From positions 4,402,001 to 4,466,000 of the forward strand of contig NZ_JARUMJ010000001.1 of assembly GCF_036898465.1 (NCBI RefSeq): a DNA stretch of 64,000 nucleotides. The letters are read 5' to 3'. Shown piece after piece: positions 16,513 to 29,708 of this stretch (its first letter is position 1; every line of letters begins with the position of its first letter). Made by a program: the position numbers and the translations under genes. The notes below the pieces were generated by a model that saw only the letters and a list, made by a program, of their open reading frames with translations, did no database searches and was not told where the DNA came from. This stretch comes from Streptomyces sp. B21-105 (lineage in GTDB: Bacteria; Actinomycetota; Actinomycetes; Streptomycetales; Streptomycetaceae).

Positions 16513-17839
16513 GCCGCGCCGCCTGCTCCGGCTTGCCGGAGTCGTGGCAGCCGTCCAAACCTCGGCCGTGCTGCTGGCCACCCGCGCCTTCGCGGACCCG
16601 ACACCCTCCTCGTCTCCTTCGCCGTCCCCCTCACCGTCCGGCAGCCTCGACTGCAGCCTCATCTCGGGAGAGGCGAAGAAGTACTGCGAGAAGGGCAACG
16701 CGGACTCCTCCACCACCAACCCCGGCGTCTCCGACACCCTCGACCCGCTCTCCTCCCTCGCCAAGGGCTGCGCCGACGCCGCCTCCTGGACCGTCGACAA
16801 ACTCAGCGACGCGGTGAAGGACACGGCGAACGTCGACTTCACCAACGAGCGGTTCCTCAAGCAGTACGCCGTCGTCTTCGCCGCCTCGACCGTCCTGACG
16901 CTCCTGTTGTGGCTGCTGGCCGTCGCCAAGCGGGCGGTGCGCGGAGTGCCCCTGACCACCGCCATCGGCGAAGCCGTCGGGTTCCTCTGGCTGACCGTCC
17001 TGGCCTCCGCCTTCACCCCCCTCGTCCTCTACACCGTCGTCTCCGCCACGGACGGCATCACGGACGTCCTCGCCAAGACGACCGGCAACCAGACCGACAC
17101 GTTCTTCGGCACCTTCTCGCAGGCCCTCGCCAAGGGCGAGAACATCGGCGGCGGCCCGATCATGCTGATCGTCGTGTCCCTGGTGTCGATCCTCGCCGCC
17201 GGAGTGCTGTGGCTGGAGCTCGTCATCCGGGCCGCCCTGCTCTACGTCGGCGCGCTGCTCGGCACGGTCGTCTACGCGGGACTGGTCGACAAGAACCTGT
17301 GGAGCCACGTCCGCCGCTGGGCCGGCATCATGATCGCCGTCATCCTCGTCAAGCCGGTCATCGTGATAGTGCTCGGCCTGGCCGGAGCGCTGTCCTCCGC
17401 CGACGGCCCGGACTCCTTCTCCGCCGTCGTCTCCGGCCTCTCCATCATCCTGCTCGCCATCTTCGCCAGCGCGATGATCTACCGCTTCGTCCCCGGCTTC
17501 GGCGACGAGATCGCGAACGGCCGCAACAACCGCATCATGCAGGGAGCCGAGGGCAAGGCCGCCGCCGTCATCAGCTCCCCGGCGAACCTGGTCGCCCAGG
17601 GCATCAAGACGCACAGCACCCGCGCGGACAACGGCGGCTCGTCCGGATCCGCCGGCGGCCGCCCCGCCAACCCCGTGTCCGGCGGGGTCGCCGCGCACAG
17701 CTCACGCACCGGGAACGGGGGCAGCGGATCTGTCCCCTCCGCCGCACCCGCCCCCCGCGCGAGCAGCCCCGTCAACACCCCGCACGCAGGCAACACCCGA
17801 AACAGCAGCAACAACCGCACGGGAGGTGAAGGGCGTTGA
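16502..17839 (+). CDS. Polytopic membrane protein, VirB6/TrbL-like (cmd operon gene 3)
   Basis: A 445-residue protein starting at ATG 16502, 8 bp after GGAGG. It has a signal sequence (LLRLAGVVAAVQTSAVLLATRAFA), a Ser/Pro-rich stretch, a Cys pair (DCSLISGEAKKYC), and then about six membrane spans between residues 120 and 335, followed by a hydrophilic Asn/Gly/Ser-rich tail of about 100 residues. A polytopic core with a long low-complexity tail fits the VirB6/TrbL channel component of type IV systems. It overlaps the previous gene by 11 bp and the next by 4 bp. Function in the cmd locus is inferred, not shown. Confidence 0.75.
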   Translation: MPGKPRRLLRLAGVVAAVQTSAVLLATRAFADPTPSSSPSPSPSPSGSLDCSLISGEAKKYCEKGNADSSTTNPGVSDTLDPLSSLAKGCADAASWTVDKLSDAVKDTANVDFTNERFLKQYAVVFAASTVLTLLLWLLAVAKRAVRGVPLTTAIGEAVGFLWLTVLASAFTPLVLYTVVSATDGITDVLAKTTGNQTDTFFGTFSQALAKGENIGGGPIMLIVVSLVSILAAGVLWLELVIRAALLYVGALLGTVVYAGLVDKNLWSHVRRWAGIMIAVILVKPVIVIVLGLAGALSSADGPDSFSAVVSGLSIILLAIFASAMIYRFVPGFGDEIANGRNNRIMQGAEGKAAAVISSPANLVAQGIKTHSTRADNGGSSGSAGGRPANPVSGGVAAHSSRTGNGGSGSVPSAAPAPRASSPVNTPHAGNTRNSSNNRTGGEGR

Positions 17840-19395
17840 CGACCGATTCCCACGTGTCCCACGCGATCACGCCCCGCCGTACATATCTGATCGGCCGCGC
17901 CCGGCCGAACGCGATCGTCGGCCGCAACCGCGAGACCGGCGAGATCGCGCTCATCGTCATCGGCGCGTTCCTCGGCATGATGTGCGGTCTCCTCGTCCCC
18001 GTCCTCGCCCTGCGCATCGTCCTGCTGAGCGGTTTCCCCATGCTCGCGCTGGCCGCGGTGTACGTGCCGTACAAGCACCGCACCTTCTACAAGTGGTTCG
18101 AGATCAACCGCAGCTACAAGCGCACCCTCCGCCGGGGCACCACGTACCGCTCGGCGGCCTCGGAGGCCGGCACCCGCCTGGACGGCCAGGAGGTCGAGGT
18201 CGTCCCCCCGCCGGGCATCGGCCGCATCAGCTGGCTGGCCGCCCCCTTCGGCCCCGACGAGATCGCCGTCCTCCTGCACGCGGACCGCCGCACGGTGACC
18301 GCGGCCATCGAGATCGAGGGCCCGGGCGTCGGCCTGCGCGACAGCGAGGACCAGGAAGCCCTCGTCGACCGCTTCGGCACCCTCCTCAAGCACGTGGCCA
18401 ACGGCGACGGCTTCGTCACCCGGCTGCAGATACTCGCCCGCACCCTCCCCGCCGACCCCGACGCCCACGCCAAGGACGTCGCCGTCCGCGGGGACGAGAG
18501 GTCGCCCGACTGGCTGGCCCGCTCCTACGACCAGCTCCAGTCCATGGTGTCCACCAGCAGCGAGCAGCACCGCGCCTACCTCGTCGCCTGCATGCACTAC
18601 ACCCGTGAACTGGCCGCCGAGGCCCACGCGATGGCCCGCGCCGCCCACCCGCGGTCGGGCCGCAAGCTGGACCGTGACGCCGGCCTCGCCGTCGTCATGG
18701 CCCGCGAGCTGACGGACATCTGCTCCCGCCTCCAGGAGGCGGACATCCGCGTCCGCCAGCCGCTCGGCCAGGGCCGGCTGTCCTCCCTCGTCCACTCCAT
18801 GTACGACCCGGACCACCCCATCGACCACATCCAGGCCATGACCAGGCGCAACGCCTGGCCGGCCGAGCTGGACGCCATGGAGCCGACGTACCTCCAGGCC
18901 AAGACCCGCGAATCGTCCACCCGCGCCCCCTGGTGCCACGCCACGGCCTGGGTGAAGGAATGGCCGATGACCCCGGTCGGCGTCAACTTCCTGGCCCCCC
19001 TGCTGGTCCACACCCCGGACGTCATCCGCACGGTCGCCGTCACCATGGACCTCGAACCCACCGAGGTCGCCATCGAGCGCATGCTCACGGAGAAGACGAA
19101 CGACGACGCGGAGGCCAGCCGCGCCGCCAAGATGAACCGGACCGTCGACCCGCGCGACGTCGCCGCCCACTCCCGCCTCGACCAGCGCGGCGAGGACCTG
19201 GCGTCCGGCGCGGCCGGCGTGAACCTGGTCGGCTACATCACGGTCTCCTCCCGCAATCCCGAGGCGCTCGCCCGCGACAAGCGGACGATCAGGGCGTCGG
19301 CCGGCAAGTCGTACCTGAAGCTGGAGTGGTGCGACCGGGAGCACCACCGTGCGTTCGTGAACACCCTCCCGTTCGCCACCGGAATCCGAAGGTAG
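17836..19395 (+). CDS. SCO6880/PrgI-type protein, like the N-terminal half of VirB4 (cmd operon gene 4)
   Basis: A 519-residue protein starting at TTG 17836, 9 bp after GGAGG and overlapping the previous stop by 4 bp (TTGA). Residues 40-85 form two membrane spans (ALIVIGAFLGMMCGLLVPVLALRIVLL and FPMLALAAVYVPY), resembling a VirB3/PrgI module; the rest matches the family named after SCO6880, which has the size and position of the non-ATPase N-terminal domain of VirB4. No Walker motif is present. The ATPase half is the next gene, so VirB4 appears split in two. The final stretch VGYITVSSRNPEALARDKRTI resembles the end of VirB4 N domains. Confidence 0.78.
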   Translation: MTTDSHVSHAITPRRTYLIGRARPNAIVGRNRETGEIALIVIGAFLGMMCGLLVPVLALRIVLLSGFPMLALAAVYVPYKHRTFYKWFEINRSYKRTLRRGTTYRSAASEAGTRLDGQEVEVVPPPGIGRISWLAAPFGPDEIAVLLHADRRTVTAAIEIEGPGVGLRDSEDQEALVDRFGTLLKHVANGDGFVTRLQILARTLPADPDAHAKDVAVRGDERSPDWLARSYDQLQSMVSTSSEQHRAYLVACMHYTRELAAEAHAMARAAHPRSGRKLDRDAGLAVVMARELTDICSRLQEADIRVRQPLGQGRLSSLVHSMYDPDHPIDHIQAMTRRNAWPAELDAMEPTYLQAKTRESSTRAPWCHATAWVKEWPMTPVGVNFLAPLLVHTPDVIRTVAVTMDLEPTEVAIERMLTEKTNDDAEASRAAKMNRTVDPRDVAAHSRLDQRGEDLASGAAGVNLVGYITVSSRNPEALARDKRTIRASAGKSYLKLEWCDREHHRAFVNTLPFATGIRR

Positions 19396-19404
19396 GGGCT
19401 TCAC

Positions 19405-20832
19405 ATGCGGGACCCGATGTCCGTCCTCACCGACGCCTTCACGTCCTTCCTGTTCGGCAAGGTGGAGACGACCCGCCTTCCGGTCCGCACCTCCACCGGC
19501 CAGGCCCAGGCCGTCTACCTCCCCACGGCCGCCCCCGGCCTCGGCGACTCCGGCGTCATCATCGGCCGCGAGGTCTACTCCGGGAAGGGCTACATCTACG
19601 ACCCCTTCCAGCTGTACGGCCAGCAGCTGCCCGCCCCGCACTGGCTCGTCCTCGGCGAGTCCGGCAACGGCAAGTCGGCCCTGGAGAAGACCTACGTCCT
19701 GCGCCAGCTCCGCTTCCGCGACCGGCAGGTCGTCGTCCTGGACGCCCAGGGCGAGGACGGCGTCGGCGAATGGAACCTCATCGCGCAGGCGCTGGGAATA
19801 ACCCCCATCCGTCTGGACCCGATGGCCGCCCTGGACATGGGGATCCGCCTCAACCCCCTGGACCCGTCGATCACCACGACGGGCCAGCTCGCGCTGCTGC
19901 GCACGATCATCGAGGTGGCGATGGGCCACGGCCTCGACGAGCGTTCCGGTTTCGCGCTCAAGGTCGCCCACGCCTACGTCAACGAGACGATCGTCGATCG
20001 CCAGCCGGTCCTCACCGACATCGTCGAGCAACTGCGGCACCCCGAGCCTGAGTCGGCGGAGGCGATGAACGTCGCCATAGACGACGTGCGGGCCTGGGGC
20101 CTGGACGTCGCCCTCGTCCTGGACCGCCTGGTCGACGGCGACCTGCGCGGCATGTTCGACGGCCCTACGACGGTCGGCATCGACCTGGACGCGCCGCTGA
20201 TCGTGTTCGACCTGTCCCACATCGACCGCAACTCGATCGCGATGCCGATCCTGATGGCGATCGTCGGGGTCTGGCTGGAGCACACCTGGATCCGCCCCGA
20301 CCGGAAGAAGCGCATCTTCCTGGTCGAGGAGGCCTGGCACATCATCAGCAGCCCGTTCGTGGCCCAGCTGTTCCAGCGGCTGTTGAAGTTCGGCCGCCGT
20401 CTCGGCCTGTCCTTCGTGGCCGTCGTCCACCACCTGTCCGACGTGGTGGACGGAGCGGCGGCGAAGGAAGCCGCCGCCATCCTGAAAATGGCCTCCACCA
20501 GGACGATCTACGCCCAGAAATCGGACGAGGCGAGGGCCACCGGCCGGGTGCTGGGCCTGCCCCGCTGGGCCGTGGAGATCATCCCGACCCTCACCCCGGG
20601 CATCGCCGTATGGGACGTCAACGGCAACGTCCAGGTCGTCAAACACCTGGTCACCGAGACGGAACGCCCCCTGGTCTTCACCGACCGCGCGATGACGGAG
20701 TCGTCCGCCGACCGCATCGCCGACGACGACGCGCTGCTCGCCGCCGAGCTGGAACAGGAACGACGGGCGGCGGCCTTCATGGAACAGCACATCTCCGACC
20801 TGGACGGCTCGTCCGAGTCGACGGTGGCATAG
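19405..20832 (+). CDS. VirB4/TraC-like ATPase (cmd operon gene 5)
   Basis: A 475-residue P-loop ATPase of the HerA/FtsK-VirB4 group. Walker A GESGNGKSA lies at residues 84-92 and Walker B RIFLVEEAWH from residue 303; the VEEAWH form is diagnostic of VirB4/TraC. Other family features are VVVLDAQGE after the P-loop, IVFDLSHI, and FGRRLGLSFVAVVHHLSDV (motif with the arginine-rich helix). No membrane span. The ATG at 19405 is 7 bp after AGGGG. It lacks the usual VirB4 N-terminal domain, which is supplied by the preceding gene. By recall the S. coelicolor counterpart is SCO4127, annotated as ATP/GTP-binding. Confidence 0.88.
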   Translation: MRDPMSVLTDAFTSFLFGKVETTRLPVRTSTGQAQAVYLPTAAPGLGDSGVIIGREVYSGKGYIYDPFQLYGQQLPAPHWLVLGESGNGKSALEKTYVLRQLRFRDRQVVVLDAQGEDGVGEWNLIAQALGITPIRLDPMAALDMGIRLNPLDPSITTTGQLALLRTIIEVAMGHGLDERSGFALKVAHAYVNETIVDRQPVLTDIVEQLRHPEPESAEAMNVAIDDVRAWGLDVALVLDRLVDGDLRGMFDGPTTVGIDLDAPLIVFDLSHIDRNSIAMPILMAIVGVWLEHTWIRPDRKKRIFLVEEAWHIISSPFVAQLFQRLLKFGRRLGLSFVAVVHHLSDVVDGAAAKEAAAILKMASTRTIYAQKSDEARATGRVLGLPRWAVEIIPTLTPGIAVWDVNGNVQVVKHLVTETERPLVFTDRAMTESSADRIADDDALLAAELEQERRAAAFMEQHISDLDGSSESTVA

Positions 20833-20846
20833 AGGGCGGGGTGGTC

Positions 20847-22487
20847 ATGAGACCGGGTGACGGGCATCGCCACGACAGCCACGGCTCCGGGCACGGTTCC
20901 GGACAGGGCTTCGGGCGGGGCTCCGGGCAGGGAGGCGTCCCCGACGGCCTGCTCGTCGGGATACTCGCCTTCCTGCTCGGCATGACCCTCCTCGTCTGGA
21001 CGGCCACCGGACTGTCGGCCCTCCTCGCCCACGGCTCCTGGCCGTCCGGGGTCACCTTCACCCGCACCCCGCTGGCCATGCGCCACCTCATCGCCGAGCC
21101 CCACGACGTCCCCGGGGCCTGGCCCGACGCGGACGCCACGCAGTTCTCCGGCTACGGCCTCTTCTGGGGCCTGCTCATCGGCCAGCTGATGATCCTGCTC
21201 GTGCTCACGGTGTTCGTGATGGGCACCCTGGCCCGCTGGCGGGCCGTACGCGCACACCGAAGGGCGGACCGCACGGCTCCCGCCCCCGCCCCGCAACCTC
21301 AGCCCCAGCCCCAGCCCCAGCCCCAGCCCCACGAGGTGCCCACCCCTCGCACGGAGGCGACCCCGACGCAGGCCGCGGCCCCGGGGACCCGCGCCGAGCC
21401 GGCCCCGCACACACAATCCGCCGCGCAACCCGTCGCGCCGGCCGCCCCGCCGGCAGACCGGCACACCCTGACGGCGCCCCCGTCCCAGTCCCCGTCCCCG
21501 CCCTCCCCGTCCGCCGAGGCCGTCCCCGCGCCCTCCCACGGATGGGAGACCTCCCGCACCGAAGCCGGGACGGTCCACTACGCGCCCCCCGCGGCCCGGT
21601 ACGCCCTCGCCTCCCAGGCCGTCAGGGACGCCCAGGGCCCGGCCCTCGTCCTCACCTCCGATCCCGCCCTCTGGCAGGACACCAAGGACGGCCGAGCCAA
21701 ACTGGGCCCGGTCCACCTCTACGACCCGGCCCACCGCTGCGACACCCCCGCCCGCCTCCACTGGTCCCCCGTCGCCGGCTGCGAGGACAGACCGACCGCG
21801 GCATCCCGCGCGGCCGCGCTCCTCACCCCCGTGCGCCCCACGGCGCGCCTGGACCAGACGGTGGCCGAGACGGCCGAGACCCTGCTCCGCAGCTACCTCC
21901 ACGCGGCCGCCATCGACGGCCGCACGGTCCGTCACGTCCACCGCTGGTCGCAGGGCACCGGCGTACAGGAAGCGGTGCGCGCCCTGCGCACGAACCCCAA
22001 GGCCGCCCCGGGCGCGGCCGGCGAGCTCGAAGCCGCCCTCACCGCTCACCCCGAACGCCGGGACATCGCCCAGGAGCTGACGGCCCGTGCCCTCTCCGCC
22101 CTGTCCACGGTGAACATCCGCGAGGCGTGCACTCCCAACCGAACTGATGCCCTCGCCTTGGATTCCTTCGTGGACGAAGGGGGCACTCTTTATGTGCTCG
22201 GTGAATCTCTCGAGGACCCCAGGACCAGCCCCGGCGCGATGCCTCTCCTGACGGCCCTCGTCTCCAGCGTGGTCGAGCGCGGCCGGCGCATGGCCGAACG
22301 GTCATCCTCCGGTCGCCTCGACCCACCACTGACCGTCGTCCTCGACGATGTGGCGGCCGTGGCCCCGATCCCCCAACTGCCGGACCTGCTGTCCGCCGGA
22401 ACGGACCGCGGCCTGCCCACCCTGGCCCTCCTCCGCTCCCGCGAACAGGCCAGGGCCCGCTGGCCACACCACGACCTACCGGTCTGA
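20847..22487 (+). CDS. VirD4/TraD-like membrane protein without a recognisable Walker A (cmd operon gene 6)
   Basis: A 546-residue protein. A His/Gly-rich start precedes two membrane spans (about 34-60 and 105-127), then a Pro/Gln run (six PQ repeats) and a soluble domain. The soluble domain reads like actinobacterial T4 coupling proteins: GPALVLTSDPALWQDTKDGRAKLGPVHLYDP, TPARLHWSPVAGCED, and a late Walker-B-like PPLTVVLDDVAAVAPIPQLP followed by SAGTDRGL. The GxxxxGKS/T P-loop expected before GPALVLTSDP is absent; that place reads TEAGTVHYAPPAARYALASQ. This suggests an ATPase-fold protein that may not hydrolyse ATP. By recall the S. coelicolor homologue (SCO4126) localises to spore septa. It overlaps the convergent GNAT gene by 12 bp. 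Confidence 0.75.
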   Translation: MRPGDGHRHDSHGSGHGSGQGFGRGSGQGGVPDGLLVGILAFLLGMTLLVWTATGLSALLAHGSWPSGVTFTRTPLAMRHLIAEPHDVPGAWPDADATQFSGYGLFWGLLIGQLMILLVLTVFVMGTLARWRAVRAHRRADRTAPAPAPQPQPQPQPQPQPHEVPTPRTEATPTQAAAPGTRAEPAPHTQSAAQPVAPAAPPADRHTLTAPPSQSPSPPSPSAEAVPAPSHGWETSRTEAGTVHYAPPAARYALASQAVRDAQGPALVLTSDPALWQDTKDGRAKLGPVHLYDPAHRCDTPARLHWSPVAGCEDRPTAASRAAALLTPVRPTARLDQTVAETAETLLRSYLHAAAIDGRTVRHVHRWSQGTGVQEAVRALRTNPKAAPGAAGELEAALTAHPERRDIAQELTARALSALSTVNIREACTPNRTDALALDSFVDEGGTLYVLGESLEDPRTSPGAMPLLTALVSSVVERGRRMAERSSSGRLDPPLTVVLDDVAAVAPIPQLPDLLSAGTDRGLPTLALLRSREQARARWPHHDLPV

Positions 22488-23075
22488 CACCCCGCCCGAC
22501 GCCCGATCTGACGCCCGATCTGACACGACGGGCCGCTCGAGGGCGAACTCGTACTCGGTCTCCTGGGACTCCTCTCCCAACAGCACGGTCCGCCCGGTCG
22601 GCACGAACCCCGCCTTGCGGTACGCCCCCTGCGCCCGCAGGTTCCGCTCGTGCACGATGAGCCGCACCCGCTCCAGCCCCAGTTCCCAGGCCCAGTCCGC
22701 GGCGGCGTCGAGAAGCGCCCGCGTCATCCCGCTCCCCCGCCACTCCTTCCGCACGAAGACCCCTACGACGTGCCCCTGATGTCGCTCGACGGGCTCGCCG
22801 GCCCAGTCGACGCTGCCCGCCTCCTCCACGAGCAGGGTGACCGTGCCCGCCCACTGCCCGTCCTCCGCCACGGCGACGAACTGCCGAGCCCGGGCGGAAC
22901 CCTCGGCCGCCCCAGCAGCCCGCTCCTGCCAGAACGAGTCCGGCCGCTCCGCAGCCGTCTCATACGTTTCCAGAAAGGCGAGCGGGGCCGCCGGATCCTC
23001 GAGCGCAAGCAACCGCAACGCCTTGACCGAGGCCCATTCCTCCGGCCGCACCACCCGAACCACATACGTGTACAT
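22476..23075 (-). CDS. GNAT-family N-acetyltransferase
   Basis: Acetyl-CoA-dependent acyltransferase of 199 aa. The GNAT core is visible: beta strand QFVAVAEDGQWAGTVTLLVE, acetyl-CoA loop VGVFVRKEWRGSGMTRALLDAAADWA, and NLRAQGAYRKAGFVPTGRT. The tail has a short repeat (SDRASDRASGGVSDR). I use the ATG at 23075 (MYTYVVRVVRPEEW). Substrate unknown. Its start faces the rrn terminator, and its stop lies 12 bp inside the convergent cmd gene. Confidence 0.88.
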   Translation of the reverse strand: MYTYVVRVVRPEEWASVKALRLLALEDPAAPLAFLETYETAAERPDSFWQERAAGAAEGSARARQFVAVAEDGQWAGTVTLLVEEAGSVDWAGEPVERHQGHVVGVFVRKEWRGSGMTRALLDAAADWAWELGLERVRLIVHERNLRAQGAYRKAGFVPTGRTVLLGEESQETEYEFALERPVVSDRASDRASGGVSDR

Positions 23076-23126
23076 GCAAAGCACAGTAGCCCCTGTGCTT
23101 CGCGTCGGAAATGCGTTTTTAACGCA

Positions 23127-23160
23127 GAAAACCCCCGTGCCGAATGGCACGGGGGTTTTC
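23127..23160 (-). terminator. rrn operon terminator
   Basis: Perfect 15-bp stem (23127-23141 with 23146-23160) and a 4-base loop, with four A and four T at the stem ends, 10 bp beyond the 5S 3' end. It is intrinsic-terminator-like for the minus-strand rrn transcript. Confidence 0.92.
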
Positions 23161-23169
23161 GCAATGATT

Positions 23170-23288
23170 GTTCGGCGGTGTCCTACTCTCCCACAGGGTC
23201 CCCCCTGCAGTACCATCGGCGCTGTAAGGCTTAGCTTCCGGGTTCGGAATGTAACCGGGCGTTTCCCTCACGCTATGACCACCGAAAC
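23170..23288 (-). rRNA. rrf: 5S ribosomal RNA
   Basis: About 119 nt. The minus strand begins GTTTCGGTGGTCATAGCG and ends with CGCCGAAC, closing helix I, with the conserved CCGAACCCGGAAG loop. It is last gene of the rrn operon, about 87 bp after 23S. Confidence 0.97.
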
Positions 23289-23356
23289 ACTATGAAACTG
23301 TTCAGCCGCACCACACCGTGACCATGGCATGGGGCTGTTCGTGGTTTCAGAACCAA

Positions 23357-23373
23357 CACAGTGGACGCGAGCA
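23357..23373 (-). repeat. Right arm of the 23S processing stem
   Basis: Seventeen bases that are the exact reverse complement of 26505-26521. Together they flank the 23S gene and would form the long pre-23S stem cut by RNase III. Confidence 0.85.
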
Positions 23374-23375
23374 AC

Positions 23376-28345
<4,970 letters not shown>

Positions 28346-28965
28346 TGTTTTCCCGTGATCGGGATCGCACACACGAGAGCGGAACGTCGAGCGGAATAAG
28401 CCCGGCGTTCACAACGTCCTCGCTGTGTTTGTTTCAAAGGAACCTCATCCTCGGCTATCACTGCCGGGGACGGGGTATCAACATATCTGGCGTTGATTTT
28501 TGGCACGCTGTTGAGTTCTCAAGGAACGGACGCTTCCTTCGTACTCACCCTCTCGGGCTTTCCTCCGGGCAGTTTCCCTTCGGTCTTGCGTTTCCGACTC
28601 TATCAGACCGTTTCCCGATCCGATTTCCTCGGTGCTTTCCAGGTTCCCCGCTTATCTCGCGGTTTCCCTTTCCGGCGGTTCCGACTCTACCAGACCCTTT
28701 CGGCCCTGATTCCCGGTCAGCGGGAGTCGTCTTCGCGGCTGTTGGGCCGTTCCGACGTCCAAACCTTAGCGGATCCGTTCGGCAGTTGCTAATCGAGCTG
28801 CCGGCCCCGAATCGAATTGAATTCGGGCACGCCGAATTCAACCCCGAGGGAGATCGTGCTGTGGTTTGTGGTGCCGCTGCTGCGGCGGAGGTACTACCGG
28901 AGAACCGTTACGGCTCCGCGGCAACCCGAAGAACTCTACGGATCCTGGATGGGGCTGTCAACCGC
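28346..28965 (-). promoter_or_regulatory. rrn leader and multiple promoters
   Basis: About 620 bp before 16S. The most upstream promoter is near-consensus for the principal sigma factor: TTGACA (28956-28961), 17-bp spacer, TAGAGT (28933-28938). Two further TAGAGT -10-like boxes in the context TCTGRTAGAGTCGGAA occur at 28684-28689 and 28597-28602 without good -35 boxes, matching the multi-promoter layout known for Streptomyces rrn. A boxA-like TTCCTTGAGAACTCAACAG lies in the leader near 28510-28530. A perfect palindrome TTGAATTCGG-5-CCGAATTCAA lies at 28817-28841. Confidence 0.85.
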
Positions 28966-29004
28966 CCCTGTCAAGATTTTTTAGGCCGAACGGGCGCGGT
29001 CCGT

Positions 29005-29583
29005 TCAGTCGAGGTCGCTGAGCCGGCCGCCCGCATCCGGCTGGGCGTGCTCCACGCGACGAAGGAGCCTGGTCAGGACGTCGCCGAGGGTGGAGCGCTC
29101 CTCTGCGGAGAGATCCTGGAGGAGGTCTTCCTCAAAGACGGTCGCCATGCGCATGGCCCTCAGCCACTTCTCCCGGCCCTCGGGTGTCAGCTCCACGATC
29201 ACCCGGACCCGGTTGGTCTCGTCCCGTTCACGGGTCACCAGGCCCTCGGTGACCATGCGGTCGATCCGGTGTGTCATCGCGGCCGGCGTCAGGCCGAGCC
29301 GCTTCGCGAGGTCGCTCGGGCCCAGGCGATACGGAACACCGGAGAGGACGAGGGCCTTGAGGACCTCCCACTCGGCGTTGCTGATGCCGAGGTCGGCGGT
29401 CTGGCGGCCGTAGGCGACGTTCATCCGGCGGTTGAGGCGGGAGAGCGCCGAGACGATCTTCTCGACCTGTGGGTCGAGGTCCTGGAACTCGCGTTGGTAG
29501 GCGGCGATCTGCTCTTCGAGAGTCGGCTCGCTGCCGAGGCCGAGGCCGGTTCCGGTGCCGGCCGTGCCGGGGGTGTCGCCCAT
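29005..29583 (-). CDS. MarR-family repressor of the adjacent MFS pump
   Basis: Winged-helix regulator of 192 aa: helices FQDLDPQVEKIVSALSRLNRRMN, HTH LGPSDLAKRLGLTPAAMTHRIDRMVTEGLV, wing RDETNRVRVIVELTPEG, and the C-terminal dimer helix. It diverges from the MFS gene with a shared 125-bp region carrying repeated TTTAGCTTC sequences. By recall it equals S. coelicolor SCO4122, reported to regulate the multidrug MFS pump SCO4121. It lies just upstream of the rrn promoters, and both are transcribed leftward. Confidence 0.9.
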   Translation of the reverse strand: MGDTPGTAGTGTGLGLGSEPTLEEQIAAYQREFQDLDPQVEKIVSALSRLNRRMNVAYGRQTADLGISNAEWEVLKALVLSGVPYRLGPSDLAKRLGLTPAAMTHRIDRMVTEGLVTRERDETNRVRVIVELTPEGREKWLRAMRMATVFEEDLLQDLSAEERSTLGDVLTRLLRRVEHAQPDAGGRLSDLD

Positions 29584-29635
29584 GGGAACAAGTATCGCAC
29601 GGGGTGCGTTCGGGTTGAAGTCCTTCGAGGTGTAC

Positions 29636-29670
29636 AGTTTAGCTTCGAACTTTAGCTTCTAAGTCTTCGG
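29636..29670. promoter_or_regulatory. Candidate MarR operator between marR and the MFS gene
   Basis: Two direct copies of TTTAGCTTC (29638-29646 and 29651-29659), the first containing the palindrome TTCGAA, lie in the divergent promoter region. Repeats at this place are expected for MarR binding; the exact site is inferred. Confidence 0.5.
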
Positions 29671-29708
29671 TCCTAAGTACTGAGGGCTCCTACCTGATTG
29701 AGGTGAAC

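Noticed and set aside
17479..20790. An 1103-codon frame on the minus strand across the cmd operon
   Set aside because: Antisense to well-supported genes with T4SS motifs; the product is Asp/Arg/Val/Gly-rich without recognisable domains.
15154..22487. Integrative conjugative element
   Set aside because: No integrase, excisionase, relaxase, replication initiator or att repeats; flanking core genes suggest a fixed chromosomal locus.
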